Assembly (NCBI GenBank): GCA_036266995.1
Contig: DATAWX010000017.1
Location: 1 to 64,000 of the forward strand
DNA from: GCA-003244245 sp036266995
Lineage (GTDB): Bacteria; Actinomycetota; Actinomycetes; Mycobacteriales; Pseudonocardiaceae
Reading direction: 5' to 3'
Length of the DNA: 64,000 nucleotides
Each line of letters opens with the position of its first letter. Position 1 is the stretch's first letter. Shown in pieces: positions 49,504-57,626 of the stretch. A program made the position numbers and the translations under genes. The notes under the pieces were generated by a model, which made no database searches, had not been told where the DNA came from, and was given only the letters and a program-made list of their open reading frames with translations.

Positions 49504-51108
49504 TCAGGAGCCGAACGCGCCGAGCGCGGCCCAGTTCAGCGCGAAGGTGGGCACTACACCGAGCAGCAGAGTGACCACGACGCCGAGGGTGATTGCGGCA
49601 GCGGTGAAGGCGCCGGGGACGCTCACCGTCGGACCGTCGATGGCGGGTTCGCTGAAATACATCAGCACGACCACCCGGAGGTAGAAGAACGCCGCTACCG
49701 CGCTGGCCACCAGCGCCACCACCACCAGTGGGGCCATCCCGTCGGCCAGTGCGGCACTGAACACCGCGAACTTCCCAGTGAAGCCACTGGTCAGCGGGAT
49801 GCCGGCGAGCGCGAAGAGCAGGAAGGCGAAGACCGCCGCGGTCAACGGGGAGCGTTTGGCCAGCCCGGCCCACTGCGAGAGGTGAGTGGCCTCACCGTCC
49901 GCGTCCCGCACCAGGGTGACCACGCCGAACGCCGCGAGCGTGGTGAAGCCATAGGCGAGCAAGTAGAACATCGTGCCGGACAGCCCCTGCGCGGTCAACG
50001 CGATCGCGCCGACCAGCAGGAACCCGGCGTGCGCTACGGACGAGTAGGCGATCATGCGCTTGACGTCGGTCTGGGTCAGGCCGAGCACCGCGCCGATCAC
50101 CATCGAGACGATCGCGACGGCCCACAGCAGGCCGCGCCACTCCCAGCGGGTGCCCTCGAACGCCACCGTCAGCACCCGCAGGATGGCGCCGAAAGCAGCC
50201 ACCTTGGTGCACGCCGCCATGAACGCTGTCACCGGCGTTGCCGCGCCCTGGTAGACGTCCGGCGTCCACGTGTGGAAAGGACCGACCGAGCCTTTGAACA
50301 GCAGCCCGATCACCAGCAGCGCCAGCCCACCGAACAGCAGAGTGTCCGGCCGGTCGCTGCCCGCCGACGCCTCGGCGATCCGGGACAGCGTCACCGAGCC
50401 CGCGTAGCCGTACAGCAGGGCGACGCCGTACAGAAAGAACGCTGAGGAGAAGGCGCCCAGGAGGAAGTACTTCACGGCCGCCTCCTGGGCCAGCAACCGG
50501 CGGCGCCGGGCCAACCCGCACATCAGGTACAGCGGCAGGCTGAGCACCTCCAGCGCGACGAACATGGTGAGCAGGTCGTTGGCCGCGAGAAAGACCATCA
50601 TGCCGCCGAGGGAGAACAAGAACAGCGGGAAGACCTCGGTCTGCATCACGGTCTCCGCGGTACGGACTGCGCCTGAGGCTTGTGCACGGTCCGCTGCGGT
50701 GCCCGGACGCACTGAGGCGTCGGCGCTGAACGCACCCCCCGGTTCCACAGATCGGTCCGCGATGAGCAGTACCGCTGCCAAACCCAACGCCAGCAGCGTG
50801 CCCCATAAGAACAACGCCGGGCCGTCGACGGAGATCGTCCCGGCCAGCGTCACCACATTGCGCGCGTCAGAGGAGAACGAGTAGAGGTGCACACCCAATG
50901 CGGCACCCGCCGCTCCCAGGGTGAGCAGCGTCAGCGCGACCTGCGCCGACCACCGCGCCGAGCGGGCCACGAAGGCCTCCACCAGCACGGACAGGCACGC
51001 CGCCCCGAGCACGATCAGGACCGGCGCGATCGCCCCGTAGTCGACGGTAGGCGCCTGCACGTGCGGCACCTGCGCCACCAATCCCACCTGAACTCCACCG
51101 CCGAGCAC
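49504..51108 (-). CDS. nuoN: NADH-quinone oxidoreductase subunit N
   Basis: 534 aa from GTG 51108, which follows GGGAGG by 8 bases and overlaps the nuoM end; the frame continues to 51189 inside nuoM but has no start signal. It is one of three antiporter-like proton-pumping subunits, with about 14 TM helices. GPFHTWTPDVYQGAATPVTA carries the conserved Lys/Trp/Asp region of TM7-8. It is the last nuo gene before the polyprenyl synthase. Confidence 0.95.
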   Translation of the reverse strand: MLGGGVQVGLVAQVPHVQAPTVDYGAIAPVLIVLGAACLSVLVEAFVARSARWSAQVALTLLTLGAAGAALGVHLYSFSSDARNVVTLAGTISVDGPALFLWGTLLALGLAAVLLIADRSVEPGGAFSADASVRPGTAADRAQASGAVRTAETVMQTEVFPLFLFSLGGMMVFLAANDLLTMFVALEVLSLPLYLMCGLARRRRLLAQEAAVKYFLLGAFSSAFFLYGVALLYGYAGSVTLSRIAEASAGSDRPDTLLFGGLALLVIGLLFKGSVGPFHTWTPDVYQGAATPVTAFMAACTKVAAFGAILRVLTVAFEGTRWEWRGLLWAVAIVSMVIGAVLGLTQTDVKRMIAYSSVAHAGFLLVGAIALTAQGLSGTMFYLLAYGFTTLAAFGVVTLVRDADGEATHLSQWAGLAKRSPLTAAVFAFLLFALAGIPLTSGFTGKFAVFSAALADGMAPLVVVALVASAVAAFFYLRVVVLMYFSEPAIDGPTVSVPGAFTAAAITLGVVVTLLLGVVPTFALNWAALGAFGS

Positions 51109-51109
51109 C

Positions 51110-52714
51110 TCAGCGACCTCCCTGCCCGACGACCGGGTCGGACAGACCGACCTCGGTGAGCGTGGCCCCGACCGACGGGTTGATGACATTCAACACCGGC
51201 TGCGGGTAGAGCCCGAGCAGCAGGATGAGCCCAACCAGCGGTACCAGCACCGCGACCTCGCGGATCGACAGGTCGGGGAACCGGGCGCGTTGCCGCTGCG
51301 CGGCAGCCTCCGGCGCCGTCGCGGTCCCCGGTCCCTCCACCGTCCCGACCACGGCCGCGCCCCGCACCGGACCCTGCATGAGCCGCTGGTAGAACCACAA
51401 CACATACAGCGCAGCTAAGATCATTCCCGTGGTTGCCAGCACCGTGTACACCGGCTGCCGGGGGAACGAGCCGATCAACACCAGGAACTCCGAGACGAAC
51501 GAGTTGGTGCCCGGCAGCGCCAGCGAGGACAACCCGGCGACCAGCATCGTTCCCGCCAGCAGCGGAGCCAACGCGGCCACGCCCCCGTAGTCACTGATCA
51601 ACCGGGAGCCGCCGCGGGCCATCAGCATCCCGACGACGATGAACAGCATCCCAGTGGAGATGCCGTGGTTGACCATGTAGAGCACCGCGCCGGCCTGCGC
51701 CTGGGTGGAGAACGCGAACACTCCCAGCGCGATGAAGCCGAAATGCGCCACCGACGTGTAGGCCACGAACCGCTTCATGTCAGTCTGGCCGACGGCGAGC
51801 AGCGCTCCGTAGAGGACCCCGGCGACAGCCAGCACCAGCACCAGCGGAGCCAGCGCCCGCGATGCCGCGGGAAACAGCGGCAGGCAGTAGCGCAGGAAAC
51901 CGTAGATGCCGACCTTGTCCATCACGCCGACCAGCAGCACGCCGGCACCTATCGGGGCCTCCGCACCGGCGTCGGGCAGCCAGGTGTGCAGCGGCACCAG
52001 CGGTGCCTTGATCGCGAAAGCGACGAAGAACCCGAGGAACAACCAGATCTGGGTGCTCTGCGGGACGCTCCCGGCGATGCGCACCAGCGACGCCCAGTCA
52101 AAGGTGCCGTGACCTAACCGGTTGCCGCTGACCACGAACAGCCCGATCACGCTTCCCAGCATCACCAGACCGCCGAGCAGCGAGTACAGGAAGAACTTCA
52201 CCGCCGCGTACTGCCGTCGCGGGCCGCCGAAGCGACCGATCAGGAAGTACATCGGCACCAGCATCACTTCGAAGAACAGGTAGAACAGGAACACATCGGT
52301 GGAGACGAAGACGCCGATCAGCAACGACTGCAGGGCCAGCAGGAGGGCATAGAAGCCCGCCGGGCTTCGGTCCTCAGGCAGCTTCTCCGCCCAGGAAGAG
52401 CCCATCACGATCGGTACCAGCACGCTGATCAGCGCGATCATCACCAACGCGATGCCGTCGATACCGAGCGCGAAACGGGTTCCGAAGGTCGGGATCCACG
52501 GGATGGACAGGATCAGCTGCAGGCGCCCACCGCTCGGGTGGTAGGCCGACCAGGCCAGCGCGGCCAGGACGAGCTCTCCCAGCGCGAAGGCCATCCCGGT
52601 GGTCTTGGCCACCGTCGGTGTCGAGCGCATCGGCGCGACCACCACGCTGCCCACCAGCGGCAGCAGCAGCATCGCCAGCAGCAGTCCCCCACCGCTTGAC
52701 ACTGCGCCACTCAT
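51110..52714 (-). CDS. nuoM: NADH-quinone oxidoreductase subunit M
   Basis: 534 aa. Antiporter-like subunit with FAIKAPLVPLHTWLPDAGAE, the diagnostic NuoM/NuoL signature in TM7. ATG 52714 overlaps the nuoL stop (ATGA). The C-terminal 60 residues include an Ala/Thr/Pro insert (GTVEGPGTATAPEAAAQRQR) seen in actinobacterial NuoM-like proteins. Confidence 0.96.
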   Translation of the reverse strand: MSGAVSSGGGLLLAMLLLPLVGSVVVAPMRSTPTVAKTTGMAFALGELVLAALAWSAYHPSGGRLQLILSIPWIPTFGTRFALGIDGIALVMIALISVLVPIVMGSSWAEKLPEDRSPAGFYALLLALQSLLIGVFVSTDVFLFYLFFEVMLVPMYFLIGRFGGPRRQYAAVKFFLYSLLGGLVMLGSVIGLFVVSGNRLGHGTFDWASLVRIAGSVPQSTQIWLFLGFFVAFAIKAPLVPLHTWLPDAGAEAPIGAGVLLVGVMDKVGIYGFLRYCLPLFPAASRALAPLVLVLAVAGVLYGALLAVGQTDMKRFVAYTSVAHFGFIALGVFAFSTQAQAGAVLYMVNHGISTGMLFIVVGMLMARGGSRLISDYGGVAALAPLLAGTMLVAGLSSLALPGTNSFVSEFLVLIGSFPRQPVYTVLATTGMILAALYVLWFYQRLMQGPVRGAAVVGTVEGPGTATAPEAAAQRQRARFPDLSIREVAVLVPLVGLILLLGLYPQPVLNVINPSVGATLTEVGLSDPVVGQGGR

Positions 52715-54657
52715 GAGTAGCTCACCGCCAGCAGGAAGGCGATCACCACGATCGCGCCGCCGAGCATGCCCAGGGCGTAGCTACGAACGAAGCCGGTCTG
52801 CAGCCGGCGCAACCGACCCGAACTGCCACCCAGCAGTGCCGCGGTGCCATTGACCACCCCGTCGACGCCCTTGTTGTCCACGAAAACCAGCGCCCGGGTG
52901 AGCCAGACACCGGGTCGCGCGATGATTGTCTCGTTGATCGCGTTGGCGTAGAGATCGGCCCTGGCGGCGGCCACCGGCAGCGAAACCCGCTCTGGCCGGA
53001 CCACCGGTACGGGGTTTCGGCCGACGAACAGCCAGGCGGCCAAGACACCCAACGCGGAGACCAGCACAGTGCATATCGGCACCAACGCAGGCGGGAACGG
53101 CGCCTCGGTCGGCACCAGAGCGCCCACCGACGGTTCCAACCAGTGCGTCAACCGGCCGCCCGAGGCCAGAAAGTATCCGGCGACCAGCGAGCCGATCGCC
53201 AGCGGCACCATCGGCACCCACATCACCGCAGGGGACTCGTGCGGGTGGTATTCCTGACCGTCGGCACTGCGCAGGTCGCGCCAGCGCTCCTCGCCGAAGA
53301 ACGTCATGAGCATCAGGCGGGTCATGTAGAACGCGGTGAGACCAGCCGCCAGCATCGCGATGCCGCCGAAGACCAAGCCTGCGCCACCGCCCGCGCCGAA
53401 CGCCGCCTCGATGATCGCATCCTTGGAGTAGTAGCCGGACAGGAACGGGAACCCGATCAGCGCCAGGTAGCCGCAGCTGAAGATGACGAAGGTGATCGGC
53501 ATGTGCCGCGCCAGCCCGCCCATCCGGCGCATGTCTATCTCGTCGTGCATCCCGTGCATCACCGAGCCGGCGCCCAGGAACAGTCCCGCCTTGAAAAAGC
53601 CGTGGGTGAGCAGGTGCACGATACCCAGCGCGTAACCAGCCGGGCCCAACCCGACCGCCAGGATCATGTACCCGATTTGGCTGACCGTGGAGTAGGCCAG
53701 CACCTTTTTGATGTCGTCGTAGGCGCAGCCGATGATCGACCCGATCAGCAGGGTGATCACGCCGATCGCCGCGACGGCCAGCCGGCCGTTCGGGCTGAGG
53801 TTGTACAACGGGCTGCACCGGGCGATGAGGTACACCCCGGCGGTCACCATCGTCGCGGCGTGGATCAGCGCTGAGACCGGGGTCGGGCCCTCCATCGCGT
53901 CGGGCAACCAGGCCTGCAGGGGGAACTGACCGGACTTGCCGCAAGCCCCCAGCAGCAGCAACAGGGTGATCGCCAGCAGGGTGGGCCCGCCGATCTCGCC
54001 GGCGCGGGGGAATACCTCGGAGAACCGCACCGTGCCCAGCGACCGCCAGATCAGGAAGATCGCCAAGGCGAGGCCGACGTCTCCGACGCGGTTCATCAGG
54101 AAGGCTTTCTTCGCCGCCGTCGCGGCGCTGGGACGGTCCTGGTACCAGCCGATGAGCAGGTAGGAGGCCAGGCCCACGCCTTCCCAACCGAGGTAGAGGG
54201 TGACGAAGTTGTTGGACAGCACCAGCACCAGCATCGCCGCGACGAACAGGTTGAAGTACCCGAAGAACCGTCTGCGCCCCGGGTCGTCGGCCATGTAGCC
54301 GATCGCGTAGAGGTGGATCAGCCCGCCGACGCCGGTGATCAGCAGCACGAAGGTCAGCGACAGCGGGTCAAGCCGTAGACCGTAGTCGACCTGCAGGGAG
54401 TTGACCGCGAAGAAGGTGCCCACCGCCAGCTCTCGGGTCCGCTGCAACGCGTCGAAGCCCAGCGTCTGGGAGAACAACGCCACGCCGTAGCCGAAGGCCG
54501 CGAGGACCGTCGCGCAGCCCAGCAGGTGGCCCCAGGCGTTGGTGCGGCGGCCGCCGACCAGCAGCACCAGCGCACCGAAGGCCGGCAGCGCGACGAGCAG
54601 CCACGCGTAGAGCGCGGTGCCCTCCGCGGGAACCACGGAGGGCAAGACCTCGGTCAC
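52711..54657 (-). CDS. nuoL: NADH-quinone oxidoreductase subunit L
   Basis: 648 aa from GTG 54657 (GAGGGGG upstream). It has KSGQFPLQAWLPDAMEGPTP (TM7) and VSALIHAATMVTAGVYLIAR (TM8), and the long C-terminal lateral helix region. It is the distal proton-pumping subunit. The gene overlaps nuoM by 4 bases. Confidence 0.97.
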   Translation of the reverse strand: MTEVLPSVVPAEGTALYAWLLVALPAFGALVLLVGGRRTNAWGHLLGCATVLAAFGYGVALFSQTLGFDALQRTRELAVGTFFAVNSLQVDYGLRLDPLSLTFVLLITGVGGLIHLYAIGYMADDPGRRRFFGYFNLFVAAMLVLVLSNNFVTLYLGWEGVGLASYLLIGWYQDRPSAATAAKKAFLMNRVGDVGLALAIFLIWRSLGTVRFSEVFPRAGEIGGPTLLAITLLLLLGACGKSGQFPLQAWLPDAMEGPTPVSALIHAATMVTAGVYLIARCSPLYNLSPNGRLAVAAIGVITLLIGSIIGCAYDDIKKVLAYSTVSQIGYMILAVGLGPAGYALGIVHLLTHGFFKAGLFLGAGSVMHGMHDEIDMRRMGGLARHMPITFVIFSCGYLALIGFPFLSGYYSKDAIIEAAFGAGGGAGLVFGGIAMLAAGLTAFYMTRLMLMTFFGEERWRDLRSADGQEYHPHESPAVMWVPMVPLAIGSLVAGYFLASGGRLTHWLEPSVGALVPTEAPFPPALVPICTVLVSALGVLAAWLFVGRNPVPVVRPERVSLPVAAARADLYANAINETIIARPGVWLTRALVFVDNKGVDGVVNGTAALLGGSSGRLRRLQTGFVRSYALGMLGGAIVVIAFLLAVSYS

Positions 54658-54675
54658 GCTTCCCCCTCGCCGATT

Positions 54676-54975
54676 TCAGTACTTCAGCAGGTTCGCGTCG
54701 TCGACCGAGGCCGAGCGGCGCGTCTTGAAGATCGCCATGATGATGGCCAGCCCAACCACCACCTCGGCGGCCGCGACCACCATCACGAAGAACGCCATGA
54801 TCTGCCCGTCCAGGGTGCCGTTGATCCTGGAGAACGTGATCAGGGTCAGGTTCACCGCGTTGAGCATCAGCTCGATACACATGAACACCACCACCGCATT
54901 GCGGCGCACCAGCACGCCGACGGCGCCGATGGTGAACAGCAGTGCGGACAGCAGCAGGTAGTACGTCGGGGTCAC
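54676..54975 (-). CDS. nuoK: NADH-quinone oxidoreductase subunit K
   Basis: 99 aa with three TM helices. The conserved Glu of TM2 is in VFMCIELMLNAVNL and that of TM3 in VVAAAEVVVGLAIIM; both are part of the proton path. GTG 54975 overlaps the nuoJ stop (GTGA). Confidence 0.97.
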   Translation of the reverse strand: MTPTYYLLLSALLFTIGAVGVLVRRNAVVVFMCIELMLNAVNLTLITFSRINGTLDGQIMAFFVMVVAAAEVVVGLAIIMAIFKTRRSASVDDANLLKY

Positions 54976-55787
54976 CGGCCGCCCTCCTGGTCACCTGCGG
55001 TGGGTGGCACCGGCCCGCGCAGCACGCGGGCGTCCGGGTCCGCGCCGGCGCTGACCACGCTGCGGACGTCGGCGTCCAAACGATCGCGATCGGTGGACTC
55101 GAGCAGCTCGGACAGCGACTCGGGGGCCACCGAACCGTCCGGCAGCAGGGCTGGGGTGGCCACCGAGTTCATCGTGGCGAACACTCCAGGACCCGGCAGC
55201 GGGGAAGGGCGCTCACCCCGGATCCGGGCCTCCACCCGCTCGCGCTGGGTCAACCTGCCCTGCTTGGACCGCTCGGTGAAGGCCAGCACCATCGCGCCGA
55301 CCGCGGCGGTCATCAGCAGCGCCGAGGTGAGCTCGAAGGGAAACAGGTAGTCGGTGTAGAGGATGCGGCCCAGATTGGCGACGTTGCCTCCGCCGGTGCT
55401 GTTGACCTTCAGCAGCCCGACCGCGGTGACCCCGGCGAAAGCCCGGCCCAGCATCGACACCAGCAGCAGGGCCAACCCGATCCCGGCCAGTGCCGCCGCG
55501 ACCCGCTGACCGCGCAGCACCTCAACCACCGAGTCGACGCTTTCCTTGCCCACCAGCATCAGCACGAACAGGAACAGCATCATGATCGCACCGGTGTAGA
55601 CGATGATCTGCACGAAGCCCAGGAACGGCGCTTGTTCGACCATGTACATCGCGCCCAGGCACAGCATGGTCTGCGCCAGCCACAGGGCCGAATGCACCGC
55701 GTTGCGGGCGAACACCATGGCCAGCCCGCCAGCCAGTGCGAGCGGACCCAGGATCCAGAAGGCGATGGTCTCCCCGAGTCCGATCAC
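54972..55787 (-). CDS. nuoJ: NADH-quinone oxidoreductase subunit J
   Basis: 271 aa, five TM helices. TM3 reads FVQIIVYTGAIMMLFLFVLM, the conserved NuoJ helix with the pi-bulge Tyr. The C-terminal 90 residues are a hydrophilic extension, as in other high-GC actinomycetes. GTG 55787 overlaps the nuoI stop (GTGA). Confidence 0.95.
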   Translation of the reverse strand: MIGLGETIAFWILGPLALAGGLAMVFARNAVHSALWLAQTMLCLGAMYMVEQAPFLGFVQIIVYTGAIMMLFLFVLMLVGKESVDSVVEVLRGQRVAAALAGIGLALLLVSMLGRAFAGVTAVGLLKVNSTGGGNVANLGRILYTDYLFPFELTSALLMTAAVGAMVLAFTERSKQGRLTQRERVEARIRGERPSPLPGPGVFATMNSVATPALLPDGSVAPESLSELLESTDRDRLDADVRSVVSAGADPDARVLRGPVPPTAGDQEGGR

Positions 55788-56323
55788 CGCTCCTCCTCCC
55801 CTACCGCACCCGAACGGCGGTCCAGGCTCGGACCCTGCACGTAGTAGTCCTGCTCGGTGTCGCCCAATCGCATCGGGTGCGGGGGTTGCTCCATCCCGGC
55901 CAGCATCGGTGCCAGCAGGTCCTCCTTGGTATAGATGAGGTCCTGGCGGTTGTCGTCAGCCACCTCGTACTCGTTGGTCATGGTCAACGCACGGGTCGGG
56001 CACGCCTCGATGCACAGGCCACAACCGATGCACCGCAGGTAGTTGATCTGGTAGATCTCGCCGTAACGCTCCCCAGGCGAGTAGCGGGCCTCCTCGGTGT
56101 TGTCGCCACCCTCGACGTAGATCGCGTCCGCAGGGCAGGCCCACGCGCACAGTTCGCAGCCCACGCATTTCTCCAGCCCGTCCGGATGCCGGTTGAGTTG
56201 GTGGCGGCCGTGGAAGCGCGGCGCGGTGATCTTCTTGACCTCGGGGTACTCCTCGGTCACGACCTTGCGAAACATCGTCGAGAAGGTGACCCCGAAACCC
56301 TTGACCGGATCAAGCAGTCCCAT
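55784..56323 (-). CDS. nuoI: NADH-quinone oxidoreductase subunit I
   Basis: 179 aa from ATG 56323 (AGGAGG 7 bases upstream; overlaps the nuoH end by 14 bases). Two 4Fe-4S motifs, CVGCELCAWACPADAI and CIGCGLCIEACPTRAL, carry clusters N6a and N6b. The earlier in-frame ATG at 56395 is inside nuoH and lacks a ribosome site. Confidence 0.96.
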   Translation of the reverse strand: MGLLDPVKGFGVTFSTMFRKVVTEEYPEVKKITAPRFHGRHQLNRHPDGLEKCVGCELCAWACPADAIYVEGGDNTEEARYSPGERYGEIYQINYLRCIGCGLCIEACPTRALTMTNEYEVADDNRQDLIYTKEDLLAPMLAGMEQPPHPMRLGDTEQDYYVQGPSLDRRSGAVGEEER

Positions 56324-57626
56324 GGCCGTCCTCCTGCCTCGCCGGATGGCCGCCATTGGTTGATCCAGCAGGGCCCGACACGGCAGCGCCCGCACCCACT
56401 GCGGCGCGCCTAGGAGGAGATGGCGGCACCACCAGGTCCAGCGGGGGCAACGGGTAGTCCGAACCGGCGGTGACGATCTCGCCGGTCCGCTCGACCGGTT
56501 CTCGTTGCGGCAGCAGGAAGGCCACGACCAGCAGGATGACCAGCAGGAAGCCGCCCACCACGAGGATCTCCCCTGGCGTGACCGCCGCGCCGCGCAGCGC
56601 CCTGGCGCCGGAGACCAGCACGATCCACACCAGGCTGCCCGGTACCAGCACCTTCCAGCCCAGCGCCATGAACTGGTCGTACCGCATCCGGGGCAGGGTG
56701 CCGCGCAGCCAGACGAACACGAAAAGGAACGCCAGCAGCTTGCCGATGAACCACAACGGGCCCCACCAGCCGCGATCCAGCGGTCCGCCGGCCAGTGGCC
56801 AGGGGGCGTGCCAGCCGCCGAGGAACAGCGTGGTCGCCATCGCCGAGACGGTGACCATGTTGACGTACTCGGCGAGGAAGAACAGCGCGAACTTCAGCGA
56901 GGAGTATTCGGTGTGGAAACCGCCGACCAGCTCCGACTCCGCCTCGGGCAGGTCGAACGGCGCACGGTTGGTCTCCCCCACCATGGACACGCAGAACACC
57001 GCGAAACTGGGGAACAGCAGGAACGCGAACCACCACTGGTGCGACTGTGCGGCCACGATGTCCGCGGTGGACAGCGAACCTGAATACAGGACCACCGCCA
57101 CGATCGACATCCCGAGGGCGATCTCGTAGGAGATCACCTGGGCGGCGGAGCGAAGCGAACCCAGTAACGGGTACGGCGAGCCCGACGCCCAGCCGGACAG
57201 CACGATCCCGTAGACGCCCAGCGAGGAGGCGGCCAGCACGACCAGGACCCCGACCGGCAGGTCGGTGACCTGCAGCACGGTGTGCTCACCGAAGATCGAC
57301 ACCTCGCCACCGATCGGGATCACCGAGAACGCCGCGAACGCGGTGATGGTGGAGATCACCGGGGCCAGGATGTACACCCAGCGATCCGCCAGCGTCGGCT
57401 GGATGTCTTCCTTGAACGCGAGCTTCAACCCATCGGCCAGAGACTGCAGCAACCCGAAGGGCCCGACCCGGTTAGGACCCGGCCGTTGCTGCATACGCCC
57501 GACCACCCGGCGCTCCATCCAGATCATGAACAAGGTCATGACCATCAGAAACACGAAGATCACGACGACCTTCAGGATGATCAGCCACAGCGGGTCGTCG
57601 CCGAGCAGTGCTTCGGTGGCCGTCAT
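56310..57626 (-). CDS. nuoH: NADH-quinone oxidoreductase subunit H
   Basis: 438 aa from ATG 57626 (GGGGAGG 6 bases upstream; overlaps the nuoG stop as ATGA). It contains RMQQRPGPNRVGPFGLLQSL and ADGLKLAFKEDIQP, the quinone-chamber loops, and ETNRAPFDLPEAESELVGGF. The frame runs on upstream to 57767 inside nuoG but the ribosome site sets the start. The C terminus has a Pro-rich extension of about 60 residues. Confidence 0.96.
   Translation of the reverse strand: MTATEALLGDDPLWLIILKVVVIFVFLMVMTLFMIWMERRVVGRMQQRPGPNRVGPFGLLQSLADGLKLAFKEDIQPTLADRWVYILAPVISTITAFAAFSVIPIGGEVSIFGEHTVLQVTDLPVGVLVVLAASSLGVYGIVLSGWASGSPYPLLGSLRSAAQVISYEIALGMSIVAVVLYSGSLSTADIVAAQSHQWWFAFLLFPSFAVFCVSMVGETNRAPFDLPEAESELVGGFHTEYSSLKFALFFLAEYVNMVTVSAMATTLFLGGWHAPWPLAGGPLDRGWWGPLWFIGKLLAFLFVFVWLRGTLPRMRYDQFMALGWKVLVPGSLVWIVLVSGARALRGAAVTPGEILVVGGFLLVILLVVAFLLPQREPVERTGEIVTAGSDYPLPPLDLVVPPSPPRRAAVGAGAAVSGPAGSTNGGHPARQEDGHGTA

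Noticed and set aside
49216..50445. 409-codon plus-strand frame opposite nuoN and the polyprenyl synthase
   Set aside because: Antisense Arg/Gln/Glu/His-rich shadow; both minus-strand genes are certain.
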